Below are positions 15,709 through 24,343 of a DNA stretch of 48,089 bases, piece after piece; the stretch's first letter is position 1; every line of letters starts with the position of its first letter. Below the pieces are notes generated by a model. It was not told the DNA's origin, made no database searches, and saw only the letters and a list, made by a program, of their open reading frames with translations. Both the position numbers and the translations under genes were made by a program. The stretch comes from an uncultured Clostridia bacterium (GTDB lineage Bacteria > Bacillota > Clostridia > Christensenellales > Aristaeellaceae): the NCBI GenBank assembly GCA_947167215.1, contig CAMVHE010000017.1:1-48089 (forward strand), written 5' to 3'.

Positions 15709-15778
15709 CCTCCTTTGAAACCAACAATTTTGACTTTTGCGGGGAAAGATTTTGACTTCTCCATCTTCCCCCGCAAAA
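15709..15778 (-). promoter_or_regulatory. Activator-type control region of the ABC importer operon
   Basis: TTTTGACTT occurs twice as a direct repeat, at 15728-15736 and 15750-15758, exactly 22 bases apart (about two helical turns). This spacing suits an AraC-type response regulator. On the minus strand a weak -35 (TTCAAA) and a -10 (GATAAT), 17 bases apart, follow just downstream. Interleaved is a 14-of-15 inverted repeat: TTTTGCGGGGAAAGA (15735-15749) against TCTTCCCCCGCAAAA (15764-15778). Binding by the YesN-like protein is inference. Confidence 0.5.
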
Positions 15779-16044
15779 TCCTCCCCCTCCGCGGATGCCG
15801 TCCCCGCATAATGCTTTCCTTCCGGGACTTTAACACATTCTGCATTTTCCGCAGGAATTCCCGGGAATAAGCAAAACCGTGCAATCTGTTTCTCGCAATT
15901 CCTCCGGCATTATGGTAAACTGTCTGCATCACCCTAAACAGAACCGTTTTCACCGATCCCGGTAAATGTACAGGGGCTGAGGTTATGTCTTTATTCTGCT
16001 GCTCCCCGATCGGATTAAGAAAACCACAGGAAAGGAAGGATACG

Positions 16045-17985
16045 ATGTCTGGATCCCGGGAACGTCATTATCACAGCATCCGGCTGAAGGTACTCTTCTC
16101 CTTTATTCTCGTCTCCACCCTGCTGATGCTGGTCTATTTCGTTTTCTATCGGAATTATACCTACCAGTCCTCCATTTCCCGCTATGACCGTACCGCAGAG
16201 CAAAACGGCCAGGCCCTGACCAGCAATCTATCCTATTACATCTCCTCCTGCGTCGCCTCGGTGCGGAGTATCTACTATAATAATGAGCTCTTCGATGAGC
16301 TGACCGACAAAAGCAGCAATTTCATCAACAGCGAAACAACGGATTCCAAGAAAATCTATTCCTACCTGCTCAGCATTTATTCTGCTGTCCCCTATGCCTC
16401 CCAGATACATCTGTCCGCCTATCCGCTCCGTACCTCCTTCCTTCTGACAACCGGAAATCTTCAGCGGTATCAGGCGGTCCTCCCCTATGACTCCTATGAA
16501 TCCGCCTATCCGGAGCATCCGGTGGAGTTTCCCGGCCAGTCCATCTGGGTGGAAGGCACCCATCCGCTCACGGACTACAATCATATGGTCAGCAAGACCG
16601 AAAGCCGGAACCAGAATGTCTTTACCGTCCATGTCCCCCTCTTTAAGCTTCCGTCCTCCCGGACCGTGATCGGACTTCTTTCCGTCGACATTTCCACGGA
16701 TTATATCGACAGCAACTGCAGTTTCAATGAAGACGAAGATAACCATGTCTATATTCTCGATGAGAACAAGCGTGTCGTTTATGCGCGGAACCAGGACCTC
16801 ATCAGCACCCTCCTTCCGGACAGCGCACCGGAGGCGGCTGTTCTGACCTCCCTTCCGAAAAAAGACGGCTCTTCCTTCCTGATTGAAGACAACACCCTCA
16901 TCAAGTCCTGGCCCATTGAAAGCCCCTACTGTACCTGGACGCTCTATTCCCTGGCGACCATCCGCTCCATTACCCATGAAATGCTGCTGTCCCAGAGCAT
17001 CCTCCTTACGGTATTTGTATTTTTCCTGCTTCTTTTCGCCCTGATCCTTTATGTCATCCTGCTGCGGTATCTGCATCCGCTCAGTCAGATTGCAACGTTT
17101 ATCCGGATCAACACCGGGGATGAAGGATATAATCTGAACAACTCTCTGTCCGCATACATCTCCTATCCGGCCAATGACGAGGTCCGGCTGCTTATTGACA
17201 GCATTGACCATATGCTTTCCACCATTCATGATTCCATGCTTTCCCAGTACCAGCTTGCCCTGGCGAACCAGTCCCTGGAACTCATGGCCCTGCAGGCTCA
17301 GATCAACCCACACTTCATCTATAATACGCTGCAGTTTATTGCTTCAACGTCCATTGAGCATGGCGATATGGAAACCTACTCCTACATTGCCAGCTTCGGC
17401 CAGATGCTGCAGTATGCCATGGACTTCAAACATACGCATGTTTCCCTGACGGAGGAAGCAGATTACCTGTCCCGCTACCTGCAGCTCCAGTCCATGCGTT
17501 TCGGAACGGACATCCGTTTTGAAATTGACCTCGAAGGGAACTACGGCCAGCTGCAGGTTCCCAAAATGCTGCTCCAGCCCCTGGTGGAAAACACCATCAA
17601 GCACGGCCGGCTGACAGAACTGGCAGATCCCTGCCTGGTTCTGGCCGCCCATACCAATGAACAGGATCTGCTCATCTCGCTTACGGACAACGGTGTCCCC
17701 ATTGATCCCGCCCATGCCGTTGCCGTCATGGAACAGCTCTCCGGCATCCGGGCAGAGTACGAAGCCCTCGAATCCCTGTCAAGCCCCACCAGCAGCCACC
17801 CTCAGAAACGCTTTTCCTGGAGCGGCAGCGAGCGCATCGGCATCCCCAACGTCTATATGCGGTGTCTTCTGCACTTCGGGGACGGCTGCCGGATGTCCAT
17901 CGGGCACAGTTCCGTCGGCGGCACCAATGTCCAGATCCGCATCCCTCTTGCACATATTTCCTTTGTGGAGGACGATAAACCATGA
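16045..17985 (+). CDS. YesM-like sensor histidine kinase
   Basis: From ATG 16045 (AGGAAAGGAAGG upstream) the protein has 646 residues; an earlier in-frame ATG at 15985 lacks a good site. Seen: membrane segment near residues 16-35, a long extracellular Cache-like sensor region, a second membrane segment near 315-341, then a linker, the LytS/YesM-type phospho-acceptor box AQINPHFIYNTL (His near 422) and the ATPase N-box LVENTIKHGR near 515. Such kinases in Clostridia usually sense extracellular sugars, sometimes through the binding protein. It overlaps the response regulator by 4 bases (ATGA), and the divergent ABC importer is its likely target. Confidence 0.9.
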   Translation: MSGSRERHYHSIRLKVLFSFILVSTLLMLVYFVFYRNYTYQSSISRYDRTAEQNGQALTSNLSYYISSCVASVRSIYYNNELFDELTDKSSNFINSETTDSKKIYSYLLSIYSAVPYASQIHLSAYPLRTSFLLTTGNLQRYQAVLPYDSYESAYPEHPVEFPGQSIWVEGTHPLTDYNHMVSKTESRNQNVFTVHVPLFKLPSSRTVIGLLSVDISTDYIDSNCSFNEDEDNHVYILDENKRVVYARNQDLISTLLPDSAPEAAVLTSLPKKDGSSFLIEDNTLIKSWPIESPYCTWTLYSLATIRSITHEMLLSQSILLTVFVFFLLLFALILYVILLRYLHPLSQIATFIRINTGDEGYNLNNSLSAYISYPANDEVRLLIDSIDHMLSTIHDSMLSQYQLALANQSLELMALQAQINPHFIYNTLQFIASTSIEHGDMETYSYIASFGQMLQYAMDFKHTHVSLTEEADYLSRYLQLQSMRFGTDIRFEIDLEGNYGQLQVPKMLLQPLVENTIKHGRLTELADPCLVLAAHTNEQDLLISLTDNGVPIDPAHAVAVMEQLSGIRAEYEALESLSSPTSSHPQKRFSWSGSERIGIPNVYMRCLLHFGDGCRMSIGHSSVGGTNVQIRIPLAHISFVEDDKP

Positions 17986-19571
17986 AGCTTCTGATCGTCG
18001 ATGATGAAAAGCACGTCATTACCGCCCTGCGGCTGCTGATCCCTGCAGAGAAACTGGGCTTCTCCGAGGTGCTCTCCACCCAGTCCTATCTGGAAGCACG
18101 TGCCATCCTTGAAAAGGAACGGCCGGAGATTGCCATCGTGGACATTGTCCTGCAGAATCAGACCGGCATCAATCTCATGTCCTTCATTCAGTCAAAGCAT
18201 CTTCCCACGAAGCTCATCGCCATCTCCGGCCACAGCGACTACGAGTATGTGCGTACCATGCTCCTGAACGGTGCCGTCGACTACCTTCTCAAGCCCATTG
18301 AACCGCATGCGCTGCAGAAAGCCCTCAAAAAGGCCATTGATTCTCTGGAACCCGCACCGGCACCGGTGGAGGCGCCCATTGAACAGGCCCAGGAAACCAC
18401 ACGGCACCTGCGCAAGCTGCTGTCGGGCCTGCTGACTGATACCCAGGACACCATCGACCGGTCCTTTGAGACGCTTGCCATGCCGTTTTCCGATCTCAGC
18501 GAATGCTCCCTGCTGTTTTTTAACACTTCTTTTTTCCCGGTCTTCAATGCCCATTTCCAGCAGACGCTTTCTATTTTCCTGGTCAAGATACGGCATATGC
18601 TTCTTTCCTCGGACTTCGGTTATCTCCTCGAGCATTTCGGCAAACCCGAAAACTATCTTATCCTGCTCCGCGGCGAAAACGCATCCCTGAATGCCATTGA
18701 AAAACTCTCCCGGGAGGTTTTCGGCTACAATACGCCTTCCTTCTTCATGGGCTGCTCCTCTCCCTTTGCGTTCCCCAATGATTTCAAGTCCGCCTACCGG
18801 GAGGCCCAGTCCTGTTTTCTCTCCGTCCCCTGCCACAATGCCCCGCATATTCTGGAGCACCGCCCCTACGTTTCCTGTTTTGAGACGCTCCGTCCACCCG
18901 AAAAGCTGCTGCAGCAGATGCTTGCCGGGATGATTGTCGGCAGGGAGTCAGAGGTCATCCGGATGGCGGAAAACTATCTGCAGGAAATCCTGCAGGCCCA
19001 TTCCCTGACCTTTGGCATGATGGCGGACCTCAAGCGCAGCATAAACCATGCAGAGACCACCTGGACGAACATGATCCGTGCAGTGTTCCCGGATTTTACC
19101 ATTTCCCTTGCAGACAGCGTTTCCTATAACAGCCTGCTGGATGAAAACCTGCTTTTTTCTCTGGACAATCTGCGGGAGCACCTGCTGCTGGAAATCAAGG
19201 GGGGCATGAAGGCCGTTACGGGGCAGCTTTCCCACCGTGATCTGTTTGAACAGATCGCCCTCTATCTCTCCCTCCTCTATACCGAGAAAATTGACCAGAC
19301 CGAAATTGCGGACCTGTTCCATATCAACCGGGATTATCTGAGCCGCAAGTTCAAGCAGGTATTCGGGGAAGGGATGGTCAACTACATCAACCGTCTGCGC
19401 ATCAAAAAAGCGGAGACACTGCTCCGCGATTCGGATATGAAAGTCCGGGATATTGCATTCCTGGTCGGGTACTCGGACGAAAAATACTTCACCAAGCAGT
19501 TCCGGCTGTTCCTGGGAACCTCTCCCAGCGAGTACCGCTTCATGGTCTCCCCGCAGTTTGCGGGCCGGTAG
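17982..19571 (+). CDS. YesN-like response regulator, AraC family
   Basis: A 529-residue regulator. N-terminal receiver domain: DDE at 7-9, phospho-acceptor Asp54 in IAIVDIVL, and Lys104 in YLLKPI. A long middle linker follows (about 130-420). The C-terminus carries two AraC helix-turn-helix units: QTEIADLFHINRDYLSRKF and DIAFLVGYSDEKYFTKQF, with the family ending GTSPSEYR. It is translated together with the kinase. Phosphorylated, it would bind direct repeats such as those at 15728-15758 and activate the divergent ABC importer. Its 3' end overlaps the convergent MATE gene by 32 bases. Confidence 0.92.
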   Translation: MKLLIVDDEKHVITALRLLIPAEKLGFSEVLSTQSYLEARAILEKERPEIAIVDIVLQNQTGINLMSFIQSKHLPTKLIAISGHSDYEYVRTMLLNGAVDYLLKPIEPHALQKALKKAIDSLEPAPAPVEAPIEQAQETTRHLRKLLSGLLTDTQDTIDRSFETLAMPFSDLSECSLLFFNTSFFPVFNAHFQQTLSIFLVKIRHMLLSSDFGYLLEHFGKPENYLILLRGENASLNAIEKLSREVFGYNTPSFFMGCSSPFAFPNDFKSAYREAQSCFLSVPCHNAPHILEHRPYVSCFETLRPPEKLLQQMLAGMIVGRESEVIRMAENYLQEILQAHSLTFGMMADLKRSINHAETTWTNMIRAVFPDFTISLADSVSYNSLLDENLLFSLDNLREHLLLEIKGGMKAVTGQLSHRDLFEQIALYLSLLYTEKIDQTEIADLFHINRDYLSRKFKQVFGEGMVNYINRLRIKKAETLLRDSDMKVRDIAFLVGYSDEKYFTKQFRLFLGTSPSEYRFMVSPQFAGR

Positions 19572-20928
19572 CTTTCCGCCCGGCCTCCCGCTCGCATCTG
19601 GCCAGCCACCCGGGAAAAATGGCCCCGATGAGAATCAGGGAGCTGACCCAGGCCAGCGTCGTCGGGAAATACAGCCCTGCCCTTCCCAGAAGGATCGGCA
19701 GGAATAGTGTTACCAGAATGCGCACCACCAGCTGGATCAGGGCTGCCAGCAGTGGGATGCGGGTATTCCCCAGCGCCTGGATCGCCTGCCGCAGCACATA
19801 CATGGGATACATGACCAACAGGAAGCAGCTCATGGTCAGCAGCAGGCCCCAGGAAACCTCCGCTGCCTCCGGCGTCACATACAGGCTGAGGATCCATCTG
19901 CCAAAGAGAATCATGGCCGTCAGCAGAAATACCGCAATGGCCATCGCAATTCCAAGGGAGACCCGTATGCCCCGCCGGATGCGGCCAAACCGGCCTGCAC
20001 CGTAATTCTGCCCCACAAAGGTGGCGGTTGCCTGCGCCAGCGCGATCGCGGCTGTCTCCAGCATGCCAAAGACTTTGTTCGTGGCGCTCATGCCGGCAAC
20101 AAACACCTCTCCATACGCATTCACATGCATCTGCACAAAGGACCCGCCGAAGGCGATGATAAAGCTCTGGAGCAGCATGGGGATGCTGAGGTCAAAGAAC
20201 TGCCGTGTAACGGCACCGTCCCTGCGAAAATGCTTCCGCTGAAGGCGGAAGCTTTCTTCTTTCAGGACCCGGCGCAGGCAGATCAGTGCGGAGGCAGTCT
20301 GGGCGGCAATGGTGGCAATCGCGGCGCCTCTGGCTCCCATGCCGAGATGCGCCACAAACCAGATATCCAGCAGGACATTGACCGCCGTTGCAAACCCGAT
20401 GGCATACAGTGGGGTTTTCCCGTCTCCGATCGCCCGCAGGCAGGCGGAAAAAAGATTGTAGAGGAAAACGGAAATCGTTCCCCAGAAGGTAATGCGGAGA
20501 TAAATGACGGCCTCCTCCATCAGGGCTGGCGGGGTGTTCTGCCACTGCAGGACGGGCCTCACGGTCAGCTGCAGCAACGGCAGCATGATCAGCAGCAGAA
20601 CGGCAGCCAGCCGGTACAGATTGGCCAGTGCATTCCGGAAGCGTTCCTTTTCCCCTGCCCCGTACCGCTGTGCCAGCAGGATCGAACAGGCCTGGGAAAA
20701 GTTGGACAGAATGCTGACCTGAAGCCAGACCGGCCAGGAACTGGAGCCGAGAACCGCAAGGCCCATCGTTCCGGCATGCCTTCCCAGAATAATGGTGTCC
20801 ACCATGGCATAAACCTGCTGCAGCGTGTTTGCCAGAATCAGTGGAAGGCCAAACCGCAGGATGAGCTTTGCCGACCTTCCTTCCGTCATGTCCAGCGCCC
20901 GGCTCTTTGTCAAAGAATTCTGTGCCAT
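19540..20928 (-). CDS. MATE family efflux transporter
   Basis: About 462 residues from ATG 20928, with 12 predicted membrane segments. Seen: LILRFGLPLILANTLQQVYAM at the N-terminus with the typical MVDTIILGR motif, its internal counterpart LSIPMLLQSFIIAFGG at the start of the second half, and QNYGAGRFGRIRRG. It is a cation-coupled exporter of drugs or metabolites. The ATG lies one base after the TAG stop of the isomerase gene, so translation is probably coupled; the TTG further upstream at 20949 is unlikely. The C-terminus overlaps the YesN gene end by 32 bases in convergent arrangement. Being last in the cupin/isomerase operon, it may export a product or by-product of that pathway. Confidence 0.88.
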   Translation of the reverse strand: MAQNSLTKSRALDMTEGRSAKLILRFGLPLILANTLQQVYAMVDTIILGRHAGTMGLAVLGSSSWPVWLQVSILSNFSQACSILLAQRYGAGEKERFRNALANLYRLAAVLLLIMLPLLQLTVRPVLQWQNTPPALMEEAVIYLRITFWGTISVFLYNLFSACLRAIGDGKTPLYAIGFATAVNVLLDIWFVAHLGMGARGAAIATIAAQTASALICLRRVLKEESFRLQRKHFRRDGAVTRQFFDLSIPMLLQSFIIAFGGSFVQMHVNAYGEVFVAGMSATNKVFGMLETAAIALAQATATFVGQNYGAGRFGRIRRGIRVSLGIAMAIAVFLLTAMILFGRWILSLYVTPEAAEVSWGLLLTMSCFLLVMYPMYVLRQAIQALGNTRIPLLAALIQLVVRILVTLFLPILLGRAGLYFPTTLAWVSSLILIGAIFPGWLARCEREAGRKATGPQTAGRP

Positions 20929-20929
20929 T

Positions 20930-21757
20930 CTATCCCTCAAGATTCTCAAGAATTGTACTCAGGTACCGGATGCTGCGCGCCGCCGCGGTATGGACATCCG
21001 GATGCTGCTTGGCTTCCAGTGCCAGCGGTCCGTCATATCCCACATCCCACAGCGCCTGCAGGGTTTCCCGGAAATCGTAATGGCCATGTCCCGGGTACCA
21101 GCGGTCATTGTCCGCCACGTGGACATGCCCGATCCGCCTGCCGTGCAGACGGATGGCGCGCCCGATATCGGCCTCGCTGATATTCATGGACACGGTATCG
21201 ACGTGGAGCACCGTATTCGGAAGATTTCCGCAGGATTCAAGGAATTCCTCTCCTTCTGCCAGCGTGTGCAGAAAATCACATTCATAGCGGTTCATCAGCT
21301 CAATGCCGACCCGTACGCCGTATTCTCCCGCCCGCGCGTCCAACTCCCGGAGCGCCTCCCGAAGGCGTTCTTTCTGTTCTTCCAGGGAGCAGGCGGCATC
21401 CTTCTGCCTGCCGGCAATCAGTCCCACGATGACCAGCCCATGCCAGGGTGCCAGGGTTTTCATATGGGCTGCCAGGTGAAGGATGGTGCGTTTCCGCACT
21501 GCAGGGTCCGCATCCACCAGATTGAGCCCCCGCAGGCCGTAGGCCGAGCCGGTTCCAATCGATGTCAGGCGCAGTCCGTTCTTCTCCAGCAGCGAATGAA
21601 GCATTTCCCGGTCCATTTCCTCGGAATCCAGGATATGCAGCTCCACTCCCCGGAAGCCGTCTTCCGCCATCTCCGGCAGAATCCGCTCAAACGGGCCCCG
21701 GTACATCAGTGCGGTCTCTTTTCCCGCCGCCAGCGTTCCCGTTGCCGTTATCAGCAT
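20930..21757 (-). CDS. Sugar phosphate isomerase/epimerase-like TIM-barrel protein
   Basis: About 275 residues from ATG 21757 (AAGGAGG six bases upstream). The fold is the AP endonuclease 2-like TIM barrel used by xylose isomerase-like sugar isomerases and epimerases. Seen: FRGVELHILDSE, VGIELMNRYECDF, VLHVDTVSMNISEADIG, HVHVADNDRWYPGHG and ALEAKQHPD, whose Glu, Asp, His and Glu residues form the usual metal site. Two metal-binding loops are intact, so it should be active on a sugar or keto-acid. It follows the tetracupin gene after a hairpin (21778-21803) and is coupled to the MATE gene. Substrate unknown. Confidence 0.82.
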   Translation of the reverse strand: MLITATGTLAAGKETALMYRGPFERILPEMAEDGFRGVELHILDSEEMDREMLHSLLEKNGLRLTSIGTGSAYGLRGLNLVDADPAVRKRTILHLAAHMKTLAPWHGLVIVGLIAGRQKDAACSLEEQKERLREALRELDARAGEYGVRVGIELMNRYECDFLHTLAEGEEFLESCGNLPNTVLHVDTVSMNISEADIGRAIRLHGRRIGHVHVADNDRWYPGHGHYDFRETLQALWDVGYDGPLALEAKQHPDVHTAAARSIRYLSTILENLEG

Positions 21758-21777
21758 AATTGCCTCCTTACTCAAAG

Positions 21778-21803
21778 GCCCCGGCAGGCTTTCCTGCCGG
21801 GGC
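21778..21803. terminator. GC-rich hairpin inside the cupin operon
   Basis: GCCCCGGCAGG (21778-21788) pairs perfectly with CCTGCCGGGGC (21793-21803) across CTTT. On the minus strand it is followed by only a short T-run, so partial termination or an RNA-stability role between the tetracupin and isomerase genes is more likely than a full stop. Confidence 0.55.
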
Positions 21804-21810
21804 TCTTCTG

Positions 21811-23346
21811 TCAGTCGTAAATGGATTTGTCATCCCCTGCTGCCAGAGAAACACAGAAATCCTGCTCTCTGGTATAGTGCTCATACCAGACATAGAAGAC
21901 TTCCTTGCCGGGCTCGGCAACCAGTGCATGATCAAATCCGGCGGGCACATAGCTCCAGTCTCCGCCATGATGCGGAACCGGATCTTCCGTATCCACCTTC
22001 AGCGTGAAGTCCGCATCTCCCAGGCAGTAGTTCCACTGTTCCACACGGGGATGTCCCTTCTCGACGGTTCCTTCGCCGATGGCCCGGACCACGCCGACCA
22101 TGATGCGGCCCAGCTGCTTCGGTCCGAGGATGGACCAGGAAGTGGTATGGGGGCCCTTGCAGTCCTGATCGTACACCGTACCCTCGCTGTAGGGCATGAA
22201 GAAGGGAAGGCGGACATGGCAGGCATCATACAGTTTCTTGTCGGCTTCGTTGTTTTCGATGACGCTGATGACGAACTCCAGGTCCGTAACCGCATGGATC
22301 GTATAGGGCTCATGGTCAAAATGCGGTGCATAGAATGCCGGCTCGTCAAAGGTGAAGAGGTTTGCCTTGGAGGTGATATAGCCCTCTCCTTTTCCGAACA
22401 TGACCAGCACGGTCTCCTCCGCATACAGCTTCGGAGCGACCTGGCAGCCGGCCTTCAGATGGCATTTGTAATTGCGGATGCCGCCGTCATAGGTTCCGGG
22501 CAGGAGCTCTTCGCAGGCAAATCCGTCGGCATCATAGGCCTTGGCGCTGTCCGCCTCATAGGCCACATAATACTTCTCAATGCCGGGCTTCGGAAGTTCC
22601 TTCTTGGGCATGGGCTTATAAATGAAGTCCCGGTCCTTGCGGGTGAACTGCTCGAACCACACATAGAAGACTTCCTTGCCGGGCTGTGCCACCAGACTGT
22701 GGTCTGCACCGGCGGGGATGAAGCTCCATTCCCCTGCCTTGTGGTTCACGGTCACGCCGTCCACGGTCATTTCAAAGTCGGAATTGCCAACGCAGTAGTT
22801 CCACTGATGCACGGCGGGATGTCCCTTTTCCACGGTTCCTTCGCCGATGGCACGGACCACGCCCATCATGACATGGCCGAGCTTCTTTCCGCAGAGCACA
22901 TGCCAGGAAGTGGTATGGGGACCCTTGCAGTCCTGATCATACTTGACGCACTTGGACAGCGGGCGGAAGAAGGGCAGGCGGTCATGGTTGGAAGCATAGT
23001 CCTCCCAGTCTTCCTTGCTCATCTCGATAACCGCCATCACGAACTCCATGTCCGTGAAAGCCTGGACGGTATAGGGGGTGCGGTCAAAATCCGGAGCATA
23101 GAAGGAGAGCTCCCGGATCGCATGGGCTCCGGTGGGGTCTGCAACATAGCCTTCCCCTTTGCCGAACATCTGGATAACCAGCTTGTCGCTGTAGGTTTTG
23201 GGGGTATAGCTGGCGCCGGCTTTCAGGAAAACCTTGAAATTGTGAATGCTTCCGTCATGGGTGCCGGGCAGCAGTTCCGTCACGGCAACGCCCTCGGCGT
23301 TATATTCCTTCTGAATATCTTCATTATGCGCGATATAGAACTCCAT
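21811..23346 (-). CDS. Four-cupin protein from internal duplication, function unknown
   Basis: A 511-residue cytoplasmic protein made of two similar units of about 250 residues. Each unit holds two cupin folds. The first fold of each has LLPGT-DG-I-N followed by VIQMFGKGEGY or VLVMFGKGEGY; the second has VVRAIGEGTVEKGHP, the metal-site-like HQWNYCVG or EQWNYCLG, and GKEVFYVWFEQF or GKEVFYVWYEHY. In the second unit the metal-site His before Gln is replaced by Glu. AAGGAG lies 8 bases upstream of the ATG, and the bicupin gene precedes it by 13 bases. Cupins of this style may be isomerases, dioxygenases or sensors; I cannot assign a reaction. A LacI-type operator controls the operon. Confidence 0.72.
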   Translation of the reverse strand: MEFYIAHNEDIQKEYNAEGVAVTELLPGTHDGSIHNFKVFLKAGASYTPKTYSDKLVIQMFGKGEGYVADPTGAHAIRELSFYAPDFDRTPYTVQAFTDMEFVMAVIEMSKEDWEDYASNHDRLPFFRPLSKCVKYDQDCKGPHTTSWHVLCGKKLGHVMMGVVRAIGEGTVEKGHPAVHQWNYCVGNSDFEMTVDGVTVNHKAGEWSFIPAGADHSLVAQPGKEVFYVWFEQFTRKDRDFIYKPMPKKELPKPGIEKYYVAYEADSAKAYDADGFACEELLPGTYDGGIRNYKCHLKAGCQVAPKLYAEETVLVMFGKGEGYITSKANLFTFDEPAFYAPHFDHEPYTIHAVTDLEFVISVIENNEADKKLYDACHVRLPFFMPYSEGTVYDQDCKGPHTTSWSILGPKQLGRIMVGVVRAIGEGTVEKGHPRVEQWNYCLGDADFTLKVDTEDPVPHHGGDWSYVPAGFDHALVAEPGKEVFYVWYEHYTREQDFCVSLAAGDDKSIYD

Positions 23347-23359
23347 GGTTTATCTCCTT

Positions 23360-24124
23360 TCACTCCGGAAGCTTCTGTCCGGGCAGCACCTTTACATCAA
23401 AATCCTTTTCACGGACGAACTGCTCATACCATACATAGAATACTTCCTTGCCGGGATCTGCCACCAGGTCATGGTCCGGTCCGGCAGGAATGAAGCTCCA
23501 CTCACCGGCAACATGGGGCAGCGGCTCGCAGTGGTCCACGGAAATATGGAAATCGGAATTGCCAACGCAGTAGTTCCACTGATGTACGGCAGGATGGCCG
23601 GCTTCCATGGTTCCTTCGCCGATGGCCCTGGTGGTGCCGATCATGATGCGTCCCAGCTGCTTGCAGTTGAGCACGCTGCGGGCTTCCGTATTGGGGCCCT
23701 TGCAGTCCTGAACATACCTGGTGCACTCGCTGTGGAGCTTGAAGAACGGCAGATAGACGTGGTTCGCAGCAATGAGTTCCTTGTCCCATTCATTGAGCTC
23801 CACGATGCTCATGACAAATTCCATATCCGTCACGGCATGGATGGTATAGGCGCACTTGTCAAAATTCGGGGCGTAGAAAGCAAGCTCCGTAATGTTGTAG
23901 GAAGCTTCCGCATCCGTGATGTATCCTCTGCCCTGTCCGAACATGAAGATCACGGTCTTGTCGGCATACATTGCCGGGCTGACACTCTGTCCAGCCTTCA
24001 GGTGGCACATATAGTTATGCATACCGCCGTCATAGGTTCCCGGCAGCAGTTCGGTACAGGAAAAGCCGTTGGCGTCGTATTCGACCCTGATATCCTCTTT
24101 CTTGGCGATAAAGAATTTCTCCAT
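23360..24124 (-). CDS. Two-cupin protein, function unknown
   Basis: About 254 residues from ATG 24124 (GAAGGAGGG upstream); one unit of the same protein family as the neighbouring four-cupin gene. Seen: SCTELLPGTYDGGMHNYMCH, VIFMFGQGRGYI and YAPNFDKCAYTIHAVTD in the first cupin, then TTRAIGEGTMEAGHP, HQWNYCVGNSDF and GKEVFYVWYEQF in the second. The second cupin keeps the His and Gln of a metal site. The two products may act as separate enzymes or as a hetero-oligomer. It is the first gene of the LacI-controlled operon, which runs on to the isomerase and MATE genes. Confidence 0.72.
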   Translation of the reverse strand: MEKFFIAKKEDIRVEYDANGFSCTELLPGTYDGGMHNYMCHLKAGQSVSPAMYADKTVIFMFGQGRGYITDAEASYNITELAFYAPNFDKCAYTIHAVTDMEFVMSIVELNEWDKELIAANHVYLPFFKLHSECTRYVQDCKGPNTEARSVLNCKQLGRIMIGTTRAIGEGTMEAGHPAVHQWNYCVGNSDFHISVDHCEPLPHVAGEWSFIPAGPDHDLVADPGKEVFYVWYEQFVREKDFDVKVLPGQKLPE

Positions 24125-24152
24125 TTTCTTTCCCTCCTTCACCGGCATGTTC

Positions 24153-24204
24153 TTGAAACCGGTTTCAATGATGCCATTATCAGCCAGGCAGGAAAGGAGG
24201 TCAA
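24153..24204 (-). promoter_or_regulatory. Promoter and LacI-type operator of the cupin operon
   Basis: On the minus strand TTGACC (24199-24204), 17 bases, then GATAAT (24176-24181) form a promoter. Just downstream lies TTGAAACCGGTTTCAA (24153-24168), a perfect 16-base palindrome with the central CCGG/CG typical of LacI-family operators. Its place at the transcription start means repression. The divergent LacI-family gene at 24344 is the likely repressor. Confidence 0.75.
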
Positions 24205-24297
24205 TACGCTTTTTCGCTGTTCGGGGAACACGGCAAAATCGTCCCCCATGCTTTTGACCGGAAGAGCAAAATCCTCCACCCTATTTTTCGGAAACTG

Positions 24298-24319
24298 TGA
24301 TATGATGTAATCGGTTACA
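24298..24319 (+). promoter_or_regulatory. Promoter and likely self-operator of the LacI gene
   Basis: TG-A-TATGAT (24298-24306) is an extended -10. Overlapping it, TGTAATCGGTTACA (24306-24319) is a dyad (TGTAA/TTACA) around a CG centre, resembling but not identical to the cupin operator. Autoregulation is inferred. Confidence 0.55.
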
Positions 24320-24343
24320 ATGCACAGGATTCGAGGTGCACTC

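Noticed and set aside
21760-23493. 577-residue plus-strand reading frame
   Set aside because: It mirrors the duplicated cupin gene; its own internal repetition is only the reflection of that duplication.
23360-24124. KduI-type uronate isomerase or ureidoglycine aminohydrolase
   Set aside because: Both are cupin proteins in similar contexts, but I could not match their characteristic motifs, so no enzyme name is given.
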